A stretch of 64,000 nucleotides of DNA. Source: Micromonospora chokoriensis (lineage in GTDB: Bacteria > Actinomycetota > Actinomycetes > Mycobacteriales > Micromonosporaceae). Numbering within the stretch: the first letter of the stretch is position 1; the number at the start of each line of letters is the position of its first letter. Positions 15,536 to 24,124 of the stretch are shown here, piece by piece. Both the position numbers and the translations under genes were made by a program. The notes beneath the pieces were generated by a model that saw only the letters and a list, made by a program, of their open reading frames with translations, was not told the DNA's origin and did no database searches. The DNA lies in contig NZ_LT607409.1 of the NCBI RefSeq assembly GCF_900091505.1, positions 5,084,001-5,148,000 of the forward strand. Direction: 5' to 3'.

Positions 15536-16300
15536 TCAGAAGCGCGGCCCGAGGAACAGGCCGCCGCTCGCGTCGATGACCTGACCGGTGATCCAGCGGG
15601 CGGCGTCGGAGGCGAGGAAGGCGACCACCTCGGCGACGTCGTCGGGCGCCCCCAACCGGTTCAGGGCTGTCGTCGCGGCGATGAGGTCGGCGAGGCCCGG
15701 CGCGTCGAAGGCCGACCCGTTGGTCGCCGTGCGGGTGGCGCCGGGGGCGACCGCGTTGACGGTGATCCCCCGGACCCCGACCTGGTTGGCCAAGGTCATG
15801 CTCATCGTCTCGACCGCGCCCTTCGTCATGGCGAAGGACGTCTGCGTGGCGTTGGCCATCCGGGTCGCCACCGACGAGATGGTGATGATGCGGCCACCGT
15901 CGCGCAGCAGTGGCAGCGCCCGCTGGCTGATGAAGTACGGCGCTCGCACGTTCACCGCGAAGAGGTGGTCGAACTGCGCCCGCGTCGTGACGCCGAGCGG
16001 GCCGGCCGGCGCGGTGGCCGCGTTGTTGACGAGGATGTCGAGCGGACGCCCGGCCAGGGCGGTCTCCACTGCCGCGAAGAGGGTCTCGACGTCGTCGTCC
16101 ACGCCCAGCTGGGCGCGCACGGCGAGTGCTGTTCCGCCGGCGCGCTCGATGTCGCCGACCGTCGCCATCGCACCGTCCTCGTCGGTGCCGAAGTGGACGA
16201 GGACCATCGCGCCGCTCGCCGCCAGGCGAACCGCGATCGCCTGCCCGATGCCACGCGACGCGCCCGTCACCAGAGCCGTTGTGCCGGTCAGATCGCCCAC
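15536..16300 (-). CDS. SDR family oxidoreductase with Tyr-to-Phe change
   Basis: 254 residues of a classical short-chain dehydrogenase: TGASRGIGQAIAV cofactor motif, NNAA at about 90, ISSVA with the active-site Ser, and MTKGAVE with the catalytic Lys. The position that should hold the catalytic Tyr (Ser-X12-Tyr-X3-Lys) is Phe, codon TTC, giving SFAMTKG. GTG 16300 has GAGGTG six bases upstream and is preferred to GTG 16309. Divergent from a TetR gene with a palindrome between, so it is probably the TetR target. With Phe at the proton-donor site, ordinary carbonyl reduction may be impaired. Confidence 0.88.
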   Translation of the reverse strand: MGDLTGTTALVTGASRGIGQAIAVRLAASGAMVLVHFGTDEDGAMATVGDIERAGGTALAVRAQLGVDDDVETLFAAVETALAGRPLDILVNNAATAPAGPLGVTTRAQFDHLFAVNVRAPYFISQRALPLLRDGGRIITISSVATRMANATQTSFAMTKGAVETMSMTLANQVGVRGITVNAVAPGATRTATNGSAFDAPGLADLIAATTALNRLGAPDDVAEVVAFLASDAARWITGQVIDASGGLFLGPRF

Positions 16301-16322
16301 GTCAACCACCTCACGAATCAGT

Positions 16323-16349
16323 TAGTCGCTACCAATCTGGTAGCGACTA
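16323..16349. promoter_or_regulatory. TetR operator between SDR and TetR genes
   Basis: Perfect 12-bp arms TAGTCGCTACCA / TGGTAGCGACTA with an ATC spacer. It is centred between the two divergent starts (16300 and 16372), the classic arrangement for a TetR repressor controlling itself and its neighbour. Confidence 0.85.
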
Positions 16350-16371
16350 CCACGGAGGTAGTGTCTATCAC

Positions 16372-17010
16372 ATGCCCGATCAGCAGTCCACCCTGCGTGC
16401 CCACCGCCGCGCCGAGACGCAACGCGCGATCCAGGCGCACGCCGTGCGGCTGTTCACCGAACGCGGGTACGACGCCACCACCGTCAGCGACGTCGCCGAG
16501 GCCGCCGGGGTGTCCCCCATGACCGTCTACCGGCACTTCCCCACGAAGGAGGACCTCGTCCTCATCGACCAGCACGGCCGGCTCGTCGCCGACCGGATCG
16601 CCGCGTCACCGCCCACCCAGCCCCTGGTCCGCCGCATCGGCGGCGCGCTGATCGAGTCGACCACGACACTGACCGGCGGCCCCGGTGGGAGCGATCTCTC
16701 CACGAGCGGGCAGTTCCTGCTCGCCCGACTCCGGCTGATGATCTCGACGCCGGCCCTGCGGGCCAAGCACCTGGACAACACCTACGCGCTCCAGCAGGCC
16801 ATCGTCGCCGCCCTCGGGGACGACACCACCGATCCCGAGGCCGCGTTCCACGCCCACGCGGCGGCGAGCGCCTGCCTGGCAGCCATGCACACGGCACTCG
16901 TGCGGTGGGCCGAGGACAACGGACGAAGCGAGCTGCCCGACCTCATCGCGAAGGCGCTCACCGCCGCCTTCGGCGACCACGCCCTCACGGACCGGCCGGA
17001 CACGCGCTGA
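16372..17010 (+). CDS. TetR/AcrR family regulator
   Basis: 212 residues. The N-terminal TetR HTH is complete: TQRAIQAHAVRLFTERGYDATTVSDVAEAAGVSPMTVYRHFPTKEDL split across three helices at 14-60. The remaining helices form the ligand-binding domain and are not diagnostic. ATG 16372 is the only good start; GGAGG lies 13 nt upstream, rather far. It probably represses itself and the divergent SDR gene through the palindrome at 16323-16349. Confidence 0.9.
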   Translation: MPDQQSTLRAHRRAETQRAIQAHAVRLFTERGYDATTVSDVAEAAGVSPMTVYRHFPTKEDLVLIDQHGRLVADRIAASPPTQPLVRRIGGALIESTTTLTGGPGGSDLSTSGQFLLARLRLMISTPALRAKHLDNTYALQQAIVAALGDDTTDPEAAFHAHAAASACLAAMHTALVRWAEDNGRSELPDLIAKALTAAFGDHALTDRPDTR

Positions 17011-17020
17011 GCCGCCAGCG

Positions 17021-18223
17021 TCACCCGCCCGGGTGCAGAGAGGCCTCACCGTCCTGTACCGCCTTGCGCACCTCGTCGTTCGCTGACGTCGCGTCGTACC
17101 CGATCGCACGGAGGAGGTCGCTGGCAGCGGTACGCAGTTGGGTCACCACCGCGTCGCCGAACTCGTCGACGCCCTGGGCGCGGGCACGGCCCGCCCGGTA
17201 GACGGCGTCGCGTACCGCCTGGTGGGTTTTCTCGGTCGGACGGCCGGCGCGATGCTCGCGGCGCAGCAGTTCGACCGCGTCGGCGAGCCGTCCGACGCTG
17301 ACGGACAGGTCCGGGGGAATCCGCTCGCGGTACTGCAGTGCCATCGCCGATCGGCGGGCGACCCCACGGCTGTGTTCGATGACGCGTTCGACCTGCTGGT
17401 TCGCCCGCGCGAACCGCTCCACATCCTGCCGGCGCAACCACCGGGCCGGGGCCAGGCTGACCACCTCCTCGGCGCCGCTGAGCGCCTGGTGCATCCGGTC
17501 CAGCGCGGGACCCATGTCGCGAAGGAGATCGAGGGCGCGAATCGCCCGCGGCTGGTCCCCCGTCGTCAGGGCCCCGGACACCTCCCGTAGCTGACCGGCG
17601 AGCCGCTGGTAGATCGGCGCCGCGTCCCGGTCGAGGATCCGCATCGGGTTCAACGGCACCAGCAACGCGACCACCACGAGGCCCACCGCGCCGCCGACCA
17701 TCGCCTCCACGATCCGCGGCCATTCGAGGTCGTTCTGTGCCGGGGCGAGGGTCGCGAGCAGCACCGCCGTACCGCCGGCCTGGCCGACAGCAGCACCGCT
17801 GCGCCCGAACAGCACGAGCGTCGCGAGGACGGCAAACGCGACGACGAACCCGGTCTGCCAGAACCCGGTGCCCAGAAGGCTCAACAGGAGGTCGGTGGTG
17901 GCGATGCCGAGGCCGACACCGAGCAGCAGTTCGATGGTCCGGTGGGCGCGTTGGCCGAGCGCGGCGACGATCGTGCCCACCGCGGCGGAGGGGGCGAAGA
18001 TCGGCGCGGGGTTGCCCAACAGGTCGTGCCCGATCGACCAGGCCAGTGCCGCGGCCAGCCCGGCCTGCACCGAGATGACCAGGGCGGCCTCCAACTGGCT
18101 CAGCCGCAGTCGGCCCGCCCGGCCACCACGACTGCGGATCCGCTCGGCGGCCCTCTTGACGTGTCGTGCCGCACTGCGCCGGGCGTGACTGATGTCGTTC
18201 CGGCGGCGACGGTCAGGGTCCAC
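17021..18223 (-). CDS. FUSC family membrane protein
   Basis: 400 residues. After a basic N-terminal tail come about six hydrophobic segments (roughly residues 45-190) including the FUSC-type APSAAVGTIVAALGQRAHRTIELLLGVGLGIA, then a cytosolic helical domain of about 200 residues with heptad character. FUSC proteins resemble one half of the aromatic-acid exporter AaeB and the fusaric-acid resistance protein. Export substrate unknown. GTG 18223 starts the frame; a clear ribosome binding site is not visible. Confidence 0.85.
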   Translation of the reverse strand: MDPDRRRRNDISHARRSAARHVKRAAERIRSRGGRAGRLRLSQLEAALVISVQAGLAAALAWSIGHDLLGNPAPIFAPSAAVGTIVAALGQRAHRTIELLLGVGLGIATTDLLLSLLGTGFWQTGFVVAFAVLATLVLFGRSGAAVGQAGGTAVLLATLAPAQNDLEWPRIVEAMVGGAVGLVVVALLVPLNPMRILDRDAAPIYQRLAGQLREVSGALTTGDQPRAIRALDLLRDMGPALDRMHQALSGAEEVVSLAPARWLRRQDVERFARANQQVERVIEHSRGVARRSAMALQYRERIPPDLSVSVGRLADAVELLRREHRAGRPTEKTHQAVRDAVYRAGRARAQGVDEFGDAVVTQLRTAASDLLRAIGYDATSANDEVRKAVQDGEASLHPGG

Positions 18224-18399
18224 CGAGCACTCGTATCACGCCGAAGCCCGGTCATTCCGGTCAATTGCGACACCGTAACCCATCCCCGGCGGGTGATCGA
18301 CTCGGGTTCAAGGAAGGTGGGGTGTTCTGGTCACGACGATGCGGCGGCTTCCAGGAACACGAGTTGATCAGGCCAGGTTCGACTGCACACTGGCGGGCA

Positions 18400-18948
18400 T
18401 CAGGTCCTGTATCGCCTGGGCGCCGGCCCGCCGTCGTCGCGCGGCAGTCGCGCCACCATCTCCCGGAACTCCCGTACTGTCATCGTCTCGCGCAGGGTCG
18501 CGAAGACGGCCCCGGTTCCGGCCCGGGCGGCGGCCGAATCCACCCCGGCCCGATGTTCCACCCGTCGGAGAAACTCTGCCGGCCCAGCGTCCGTTCGCGG
18601 TGGACCCGCATCGCTGCCACCGACGTGCAACCTCACCCCGGTGTCCAATCCGTCCGGGCCGTCGACCCCGGCCCCAGCCAGGGCAGGACCGTCAGCCGTA
18701 TCCGGAACCGGGCCGTCGATTTCGGCCGGGCCGGTCAGATAACCACCGACGTTGTTCGGAAGGTGGCTGACGAGCTCATCGGGAGCGCCACTGGTCACCC
18801 GTTCGGCCATCGTCTGGAGGACAGCGCGGGCGAGCGCGGCGGCCTGCTCGGTGGGCAGGCCGGACCGCCGGGACACCGCGTCGATGAAGTACGGAAAGCC
18901 GTCGCCGTCGGTCACGTCCGGGCGGTTACCCCCGGCCGGCGGCGACAA
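18400..18948 (-). CDS. DUF2267 domain-containing protein
   Basis: 182 residues with two DUF2267-like units: FIDAVSRRSGLPTEQAAALARAVLQTMAERVTSGAPDELVSHLP and, after a Gly/Asp-rich linker, FLRRVEHRAGVDSAAARAGTGAVFATLRETMTVREFREMVARLP. These helical repeats have no established activity. TTG 18948 is chosen because GAGGG lies six bases upstream and the previous NUDIX gene ends 9 nt before, which implies translational coupling; GTG 18915 is the alternative. Confidence 0.78.
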   Translation of the reverse strand: MSPPAGGNRPDVTDGDGFPYFIDAVSRRSGLPTEQAAALARAVLQTMAERVTSGAPDELVSHLPNNVGGYLTGPAEIDGPVPDTADGPALAGAGVDGPDGLDTGVRLHVGGSDAGPPRTDAGPAEFLRRVEHRAGVDSAAARAGTGAVFATLRETMTVREFREMVARLPRDDGGPAPRRYRT

Positions 18949-18957
18949 ACTGCGCCC

Positions 18958-19356
18958 TCAGCGCAGCAGGCCCTCGGCCAAGAGGTGGTCGAAGATGATC
19001 TGGTCGACCGCCGAGGTGCGGTGCCGGTCGGCGTACCCCAGCCAGGCCATCTCGGCGATCTCGCTGGCCGGCTGCAACTGTCCCCGATATCCGGCCCGAT
19101 AGCAGGTCATCCGTACGGTGATGCCGGCCGCGTGGCTGTGCGCCTGAGCGGTGAAGGTGCCGATGTGCACTGCACCGCGCACGTCCACGTCGACGCTCAA
19201 CTCCTCGTGGACCTCCCGACGCAGGGTCTCCAGGTCGGTCTCGCCCGGCTCGCGCTTGCCGCCGGGCAGATACCAGACGTCCTTGCCCTCCGACCGGGTG
19301 CTCAGCACCCGCCCGTCCTCGATGAGGATCCAGGCCACCTTGTCGATCTCGCGCAC
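18958..19356 (-). CDS. NUDIX hydrolase
   Basis: 132 residues. Nudix box GGKREPGETDLETLRREVHEELSV (residues about 32-55) with Glu-Leu in place of the usual Glu-Glu-X-Gly tail but the metal Glu pair kept. YLPGGKREPGE and MAWLGYAD follow the family pattern. GTG 19356 is preferred because AAGGA precedes it; the open frame to 19386 adds ten residues. Cotranscribed with the DUF2267 gene. Substrate unknown. Confidence 0.87.
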   Translation of the reverse strand: MREIDKVAWILIEDGRVLSTRSEGKDVWYLPGGKREPGETDLETLRREVHEELSVDVDVRGAVHIGTFTAQAHSHAAGITVRMTCYRAGYRGQLQPASEIAEMAWLGYADRHRTSAVDQIIFDHLLAEGLLR

Positions 19357-19411
19357 GATGTTCCTTCCGGCCGGCCGGCCGGGCACGCTACCACCCGTAG
19401 CCGAAGCGGAC

Positions 19412-20758
19412 TCACTCCCTCAGCAGGTCGAGCACCAGCGCTGCGGTCCAGCTGAACGCCGGTGAGCCGAGTCCGGCACCGGTGTCCGGATGGAAGTACT
19501 CGTGGCAGCCGGCACCGGCGACCAGACCGATCATCGAGTGGCGCAGCCCGGCGGCCAGCTCCGGGTGCCCGTGCGTGAGCAGCCCGCGCCGGACCAGCCA
19601 ACCGGTGTTCAGCCAGCTCGGCCCCCGCCAGTAGCGCAGCGGCTCAAAGTTCGGCGCGGTGCGGTCGTAGGTGGGCAACGGCCGCTCCATGTGCCGGGCC
19701 ACCCCGAAGCGCGCCGACCGGGCCTCGACCACCAGCGCGTCGACCTGTCGGGCCGGTAGGTCGGGCAGGACCAGTGGGGTCAGCCCGAGCACGGTACGGG
19801 CGCCGATCAGCCGGCCGGTACGCAGGTCGCGGGGTTGGAACGTGCCGGTGGTCGGGTCGTGGAGCCGTCGTACCAGAGCGTCGGTGATCCGGGCCGCGCG
19901 GCCCCGGTGCGGCCCGGGGTCGTGCCCGACGAGCGCGGCGATCTCGGCGAGCGCGTGCTCGGCGGACCCGAAGGCCGCGTTGAACAGCGGACACTCGACC
20001 AGGAACGGATGCTTGTCGGCGAGGTCCCGGTCGGCGTAGCCGTGCTCGCGGTAGGCGGCGACGATCGCCAGGTAGCGCGCGTAGTCGAGGTCCGTGGGGC
20101 GGTGCGCGGCGTCGGCGTGCGCGGTGTCGTGCCGGCGGTACGCGCGCATGACCGCCGCCTCGGCCGGCACCGCGGCCATCGGGGCGTCCCAGGCGGGGCT
20201 GTTGTCCAACCCGGACTCCCACGGGTGCACGACGCAGACGAGTCCGTCGCCGGCCACGTCCCGCCGGTCGGCCAGGTAGCGCTGCTGGGCGACGAGGGCG
20301 GGATAGAGCCGGCGCAGCGCGGCCAGGCCGGCGGGCTCGGGTGCCCGCTGGTACGCCAGCAGCGCGGCGAGCGCGTGCACCGGTGGTTGGACGAGCCCGG
20401 ACGTGTCGACGGCAGGGGCGCCCGGGGCGTCGGCGCTGCGCCACATCTCCGGGCCCGGGAAGTACGCGCCGACGCGTAGCGTCGGGTTGAACACGATGTG
20501 CGGCACCCGTCCGTCGGCCCACTGGGCCCGGAACAGGCTCGTCAACTCCTGCCAGGCCCGTTCGGGGCGGACCTGGGCGAGCCCGATCGCGATGAACGCC
20601 GAGTCCCAGCTCCACTGGTGCGGGTAGAGCGTGCGCGACGGCACGGTGTGGTCGTGTTCCCAGTTGGCGTCGAGCGTGGCGACAGCGAGCCGGCGCAGCT
20701 CGGCCGGGTCGCTCGCGCGGGTGCGGGCGGCGGGTGTCGCCCCGGCGTCGGCGGTCAC
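19412..20758 (-). CDS. MGH1-type glycoside hydrolase (GH63/trehalase-like fold)
   Basis: 448 residues of an (alpha/alpha)6 barrel: YPHQWSWDSAFIAIGLAQV near residue 40 with the conserved W-D, VQPPVHALAALLAY, HPWESGLDNSPAWD with the catalytic-region Asp, YWRGPSWLNTGWLVRRGL and FSWTAALVLDLL. This pattern is the MGH1/mannosylglycerate- and glucosylglycerate-hydrolase group. No signal peptide, so it acts on imported sugars. GTG 20758 overlaps the upstream stop as GTGA, coupling it to the isomerase. Probably works with the isomerase, dehydrogenase and divergent transporter on one carbohydrate. Confidence 0.85.
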   Translation of the reverse strand: MTADAGATPAARTRASDPAELRRLAVATLDANWEHDHTVPSRTLYPHQWSWDSAFIAIGLAQVRPERAWQELTSLFRAQWADGRVPHIVFNPTLRVGAYFPGPEMWRSADAPGAPAVDTSGLVQPPVHALAALLAYQRAPEPAGLAALRRLYPALVAQQRYLADRRDVAGDGLVCVVHPWESGLDNSPAWDAPMAAVPAEAAVMRAYRRHDTAHADAAHRPTDLDYARYLAIVAAYREHGYADRDLADKHPFLVECPLFNAAFGSAEHALAEIAALVGHDPGPHRGRAARITDALVRRLHDPTTGTFQPRDLRTGRLIGARTVLGLTPLVLPDLPARQVDALVVEARSARFGVARHMERPLPTYDRTAPNFEPLRYWRGPSWLNTGWLVRRGLLTHGHPELAAGLRHSMIGLVAGAGCHEYFHPDTGAGLGSPAFSWTAALVLDLLRE

Positions 20759-21576
20759 GCGGCGGCCCGCCGGGGCAGCGCGTGCCGCAGCACCGTGGCG
20801 GCCTCCTGGAGGGCCCGGACCGGGTCGCCGCGCAGCCGGCACTCCAGGGCGAGCCAACCCCGGTAGTCCAACTCCAGCAGGGTCCGTACCAACGCCGGCC
20901 AGTCCAGGTGCCCTGCGCCCGGCTGGTGGCGGTTGGAGTCGCTGACCTGTACGTGCCCGAGGTAGGGCGCGGCGGCGCGCAGGGCCCGGTGCACGTCGTC
21001 CTCCTCGATGTTCATGTGGAACGTGTCGGCGACCACCCGGACCGAGGGCAGGGCGAGTGCGGCGCACAGCGCCACCGCCTCGTCGAGACGGTTGACCATG
21101 TGGTCCTCGTACCGGTTGAGGGGTTCCAGGAAGAGGGTGACGCCCTCGGTCCGGGCGTGCTCGCCCAGCTCGCCGAGGGCGTCGAGGAGGACCTGCCGGT
21201 CGTCGGCCGGCGGGCGGGGTGGCTCGAACGGCGGCAGCCGCCGGGAGAACATCCCCCAGGACGCTGGTGTCATCACTCCGACGCCGCCCAGCTCGGCGAT
21301 CACCGAGAGTTGCGAGCGCAGGTTGCGGACGGCGTCGGCGGACCGGTCAGTGTCGAAGTCGCCGATGAAGTGGTCCATCTCGACGCAGACGGTGGGCATC
21401 ACCACCCCGGCGGCGCGGGCCTGACGCAGTTCCGGCAACCGGCGGGCGAACGCGAGGTCGCCGCGTCCGCGTAGTTCGATGCCCTGGTAGCCGAGGGCGG
21501 TCGCGAGGGCGTACTTCTGGATCAGGTCGGTGCCCGGTAGGAGTTGTTCCTGGCAGGCCAGCGCGATGGTGGTCAT
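20755..21576 (-). CDS. Sugar phosphate isomerase/epimerase (AP endonuclease 2-type TIM barrel)
   Basis: 273 residues of a xylose-isomerase-like TIM barrel. Metal-site residues are visible: Glu in FLEPLNRYEDH, Asp/His in VADTFHMNIEE, His in HVQVSDSNRHQPGAGHLDW and Glu in LALECRL. The family isomerises or epimerises keto-sugars and dehydro-inositols. Its ATG at 21576 directly follows the TAG of the dehydrogenase gene with no spacer, so three genes form one operon. Confidence 0.88.
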   Translation of the reverse strand: MTTIALACQEQLLPGTDLIQKYALATALGYQGIELRGRGDLAFARRLPELRQARAAGVVMPTVCVEMDHFIGDFDTDRSADAVRNLRSQLSVIAELGGVGVMTPASWGMFSRRLPPFEPPRPPADDRQVLLDALGELGEHARTEGVTLFLEPLNRYEDHMVNRLDEAVALCAALALPSVRVVADTFHMNIEEDDVHRALRAAAPYLGHVQVSDSNRHQPGAGHLDWPALVRTLLELDYRGWLALECRLRGDPVRALQEAATVLRHALPRRAAA

Positions 21577-22614
21577 CTAGAACCTCAGCACCACTTGGAG
21601 GACGTCACCGGCGCCGCGGTCGAGCAGCGCGAGGGCGTCGGCGACGGCGCTGGCGTCGACGATGTGGCTGACCAGCGGCAACGGGTCGACGCTGCGGTCG
21701 GCCACCAGGTCCATGAAGGTCTGCGCGACCCGGTCGCCGGTCCACCGCCCGGCCATGCCCGGCGCGGGGGTGGGCCCGGAGACCTGGGCGGCCACCAACT
21801 GGATGCGGTTGTGGTGGAACTCCTCGCCGAGGCCGAGCGCGTCGGCCTGGCCCTGGTAGAAACCGGCGGCGACGACCCGACCGGCGTGTGCGGTGGATCG
21901 GATCGCCTCGTGCAGCGCCGGGTACGCGCCGGACAACTCCAGGCACACGTCCGCACCCCGGCCGTCGGTGGCCCGGCGCAGCGCGGCGGCGGCGGAATCG
22001 GCGCGTGCGTCGACAGTGGATGCGGCACCGTATCGGACGGCGTGGTCCAGCCGGGCGGGCACCGGGTCGACGGCCACCACCCGGGCACCGGAGAGCACCG
22101 CGAGTCGGGTGGCGAGCAGGCCGATGACGCCCTGCCCGAAGACACCCACCCAGTCGCCGAGGTGCAGGTCACCGGCGAGCACGGCGGTCAGGGCGATGGC
22201 GCCGGGTCGGGCGAAGACCGCGGCGAGCGGGTCCAGCCCGGCGGGGAGCGGACGGACCGCCTCGGCGGCGAGCACCGCCTCGGCCCGGTGCCCCCAGATG
22301 CCCCAGACCAGTTGCCCCGGGTGCCGGTCGGTGACCTCCGGCGCTACCTCGACGATCTCGCCGACCTCCTCATAGCCGAAGCCGATCAGCGGGTAGGGCA
22401 CCGGTGTCTGTCGGGGGACGAACATCCGGGCGGCGTCGTCCCAGTCCTTGCTGAGGCGGGGATTGCTGCCCCGGTAGAGGGTCAGCTCGGTGCCGGCGGA
22501 GATGCCCGAGTAGCAGGTGCGGACGCGAACCTGGCCGGGGCCGAGCGGATCCGGGGGGCAGGGCTCGAGGCTGATCCGTCGAGGCCCGGCGAGAGAGACA
22601 ACCCAGTTGACCAT
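21577..22614 (-). CDS. Medium-chain dehydrogenase (zinc-binding alcohol dehydrogenase type)
   Basis: 345 residues: GroES-like domain with LGPGQVRVRTCYSGISAGTELTLYRG and FGYEEVGEIVEV, then a Rossmann domain with VGVFGQGVIGLLATRLAVLSGARVVAVD. The Cys-Gly-X-D-X-H catalytic zinc pattern is replaced by YSGISAGTE, as in a subgroup annotated zinc-binding dehydrogenase but probably lacking the catalytic zinc. First gene of the sugar operon, so it may oxidise the hydroxyl that the isomerase or hydrolase exposes. GGGA precedes the ATG at 22614. Confidence 0.87.
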   Translation of the reverse strand: MVNWVVSLAGPRRISLEPCPPDPLGPGQVRVRTCYSGISAGTELTLYRGSNPRLSKDWDDAARMFVPRQTPVPYPLIGFGYEEVGEIVEVAPEVTDRHPGQLVWGIWGHRAEAVLAAEAVRPLPAGLDPLAAVFARPGAIALTAVLAGDLHLGDWVGVFGQGVIGLLATRLAVLSGARVVAVDPVPARLDHAVRYGAASTVDARADSAAAALRRATDGRGADVCLELSGAYPALHEAIRSTAHAGRVVAAGFYQGQADALGLGEEFHHNRIQLVAAQVSGPTPAPGMAGRWTGDRVAQTFMDLVADRSVDPLPLVSHIVDASAVADALALLDRGAGDVLQVVLRF

Positions 22615-22673
22615 GAGTCACATCCCGGTAGCACTGGGCTCCAGGATAGCAAAAAATCGCCATATGTCTTGTC

Positions 22674-22683
22674 ATTGATCAAT
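22674..22683. promoter_or_regulatory. A/T-rich control region between divergent sugar operons
   Basis: The 115-bp gap between the dehydrogenase and solute-binding-protein starts contains the only strongly A/T-rich stretch of this locus (about 22645-22685), with the perfect palindrome ATTGATCAAT at 22674-22683 and CATATG nearby. It should carry both promoters and possibly one shared operator. No regulator gene is adjacent, so the binding protein is unknown. Confidence 0.45.
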
Positions 22684-22729
22684 CGAAGGCGTTGAATCCG
22701 TCATGTACCCTTCGAGAGGAGTGCCACCG

Positions 22730-24124
22730 ATGTCAGCACCTCCGAGGCGGATACTCGCCACCACTCTGATCCTGGCACTGACCACGTCCACCCTGCTGGC
22801 CTGCGGCGACGACACGTCGGACAGCAACAGCAAGAAGATCACCGTCTGGAGCCTGGAGGACGTCGCCGACCGGGTGACCGCCACCAAGGCGATCATCGCG
22901 GACTTCACCGCGAAGACCGGGATCCAGGTCGACCTGGTGACCGTCAACGAGGACCAGTTCCCCTCCCTGATCGCCGCCAACGCCGCCGCCGGCGACCTGC
23001 CCGACGTGGTCGGCTCGGTCTCGCTGGCCGGCGTCCGCACGCTCGCCGGCAACGAGCTGCTGCACACCTCGGCGAACGCCGACGTCGTCGACGCGCTGGG
23101 CCGGCAGACGTTCTCGCCCCGGGCACTGGAGCTCACCTCGGACGACGGCAAGCAGCTCTCCGTGCCCAGCGACGGGTGGGGACAGCTGCTCGTCTACCGC
23201 AAGGACCTGTTCGCCGCCGCCAACCTGCCCGCCCCCGACACGTACGAGCGGATCGCCACCGCCGCGGCGAAGCTGAACACCGGCGGAGTCGCCGGCATCA
23301 CCGCCGCCACCTCGGCGAGCGACGTCTTCACCCAACAGACCTTCGAGCACCTGGCACTGGCCAACGGTTGCCAGCTCACCGACGACTCCGGCGCCGTCAC
23401 CCTCGACTCCCCGCAGTGCGTCGAGGCGTTCCGCTTCTACGGCGACCTGATCCGCACCAGCTCCGTCAAGGGCGCGCAGGACGTGGACACCACCCGGGCC
23501 ACCTACTTCGCCGGCAAGGCGGCCATGGTGATCTGGTCGCCGTTCATCCTCGACGAGCTGGCCGGGCTGCGCAACGACGCCAAGCCGACCTGCCCACAGT
23601 GCCAGGCCGACCCGGGTTTCCTCGCGCAGAACAGCGGGTTCGTCACCGCGATCAAGGGCCCGAACGGCACCGAGCCGGCCCAGTACGGAGAGATCAGCTC
23701 CTGGGCGGTGCTGGACGGCGCGGTGACCGACCCGGCGACGTCCTTCGTGGAGTTCATGCTCGGCGACGGCTACCCGCGCTGGTTCGGCATGTCCCCCGAG
23801 GGCCGCTTCCCGGTCCGCAAGGGCACCCCGGCCGAGCCGGAGGCGTTCCTGACCGCCTGGAATGCCAGCCAGGCCGGAGTGGACGCGAAGAAGCCCCTCG
23901 CCGACGTGTACGGCGACGAGGTGTTGGCCACGCTGCGCCGCAGCCCGGACACCTTCGGCCGGTGGGGGCTGAGCCAGGGGCAGGGCAAGCTGGTCGGCGC
24001 CATGCTCGGGGAGTTGCCGGTGCCCAAGGTGCTGGGCGACCTCGTCTCCGGCAAGTCCGACGCGGCGGCCGCCGCCAACCGCGCCAAGAAGGACGTGGAC
24101 GCGATCAAGGCCGGCGTCAATTGA
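22730..24124 (+). CDS. ABC sugar transporter solute-binding lipoprotein (CUT1 type)
   Basis: 464 residues. Lipoprotein signal with hydrophobic stretch ATTLILALTTSTLLAC and lipobox LLAC, so anchored outside the membrane. The mature part follows the family 1 extracellular solute-binding fold: KITVWSLEDVADRV..., FPSLIAANAAAGDLPDVVGSV and the late GISSWAVLDGAVTDPATSFVEFML. ATG 22730 follows GAGAGGAG at nine bases; an in-frame start at 22703 would spoil the signal peptide. Binds an oligosaccharide or glycoside for the two permeases that follow. Confidence 0.92.
   Translation: MSAPPRRILATTLILALTTSTLLACGDDTSDSNSKKITVWSLEDVADRVTATKAIIADFTAKTGIQVDLVTVNEDQFPSLIAANAAAGDLPDVVGSVSLAGVRTLAGNELLHTSANADVVDALGRQTFSPRALELTSDDGKQLSVPSDGWGQLLVYRKDLFAAANLPAPDTYERIATAAAKLNTGGVAGITAATSASDVFTQQTFEHLALANGCQLTDDSGAVTLDSPQCVEAFRFYGDLIRTSSVKGAQDVDTTRATYFAGKAAMVIWSPFILDELAGLRNDAKPTCPQCQADPGFLAQNSGFVTAIKGPNGTEPAQYGEISSWAVLDGAVTDPATSFVEFMLGDGYPRWFGMSPEGRFPVRKGTPAEPEAFLTAWNASQAGVDAKKPLADVYGDEVLATLRRSPDTFGRWGLSQGQGKLVGAMLGELPVPKVLGDLVSGKSDAAAAANRAKKDVDAIKAGVN

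Noticed and set aside
18290..18375. Imperfect GTGTTCTGG/CCAGGAACAC repeat before FUSC
   Set aside because: One-base bulge and 20-nt loop; not distinguishable from chance.
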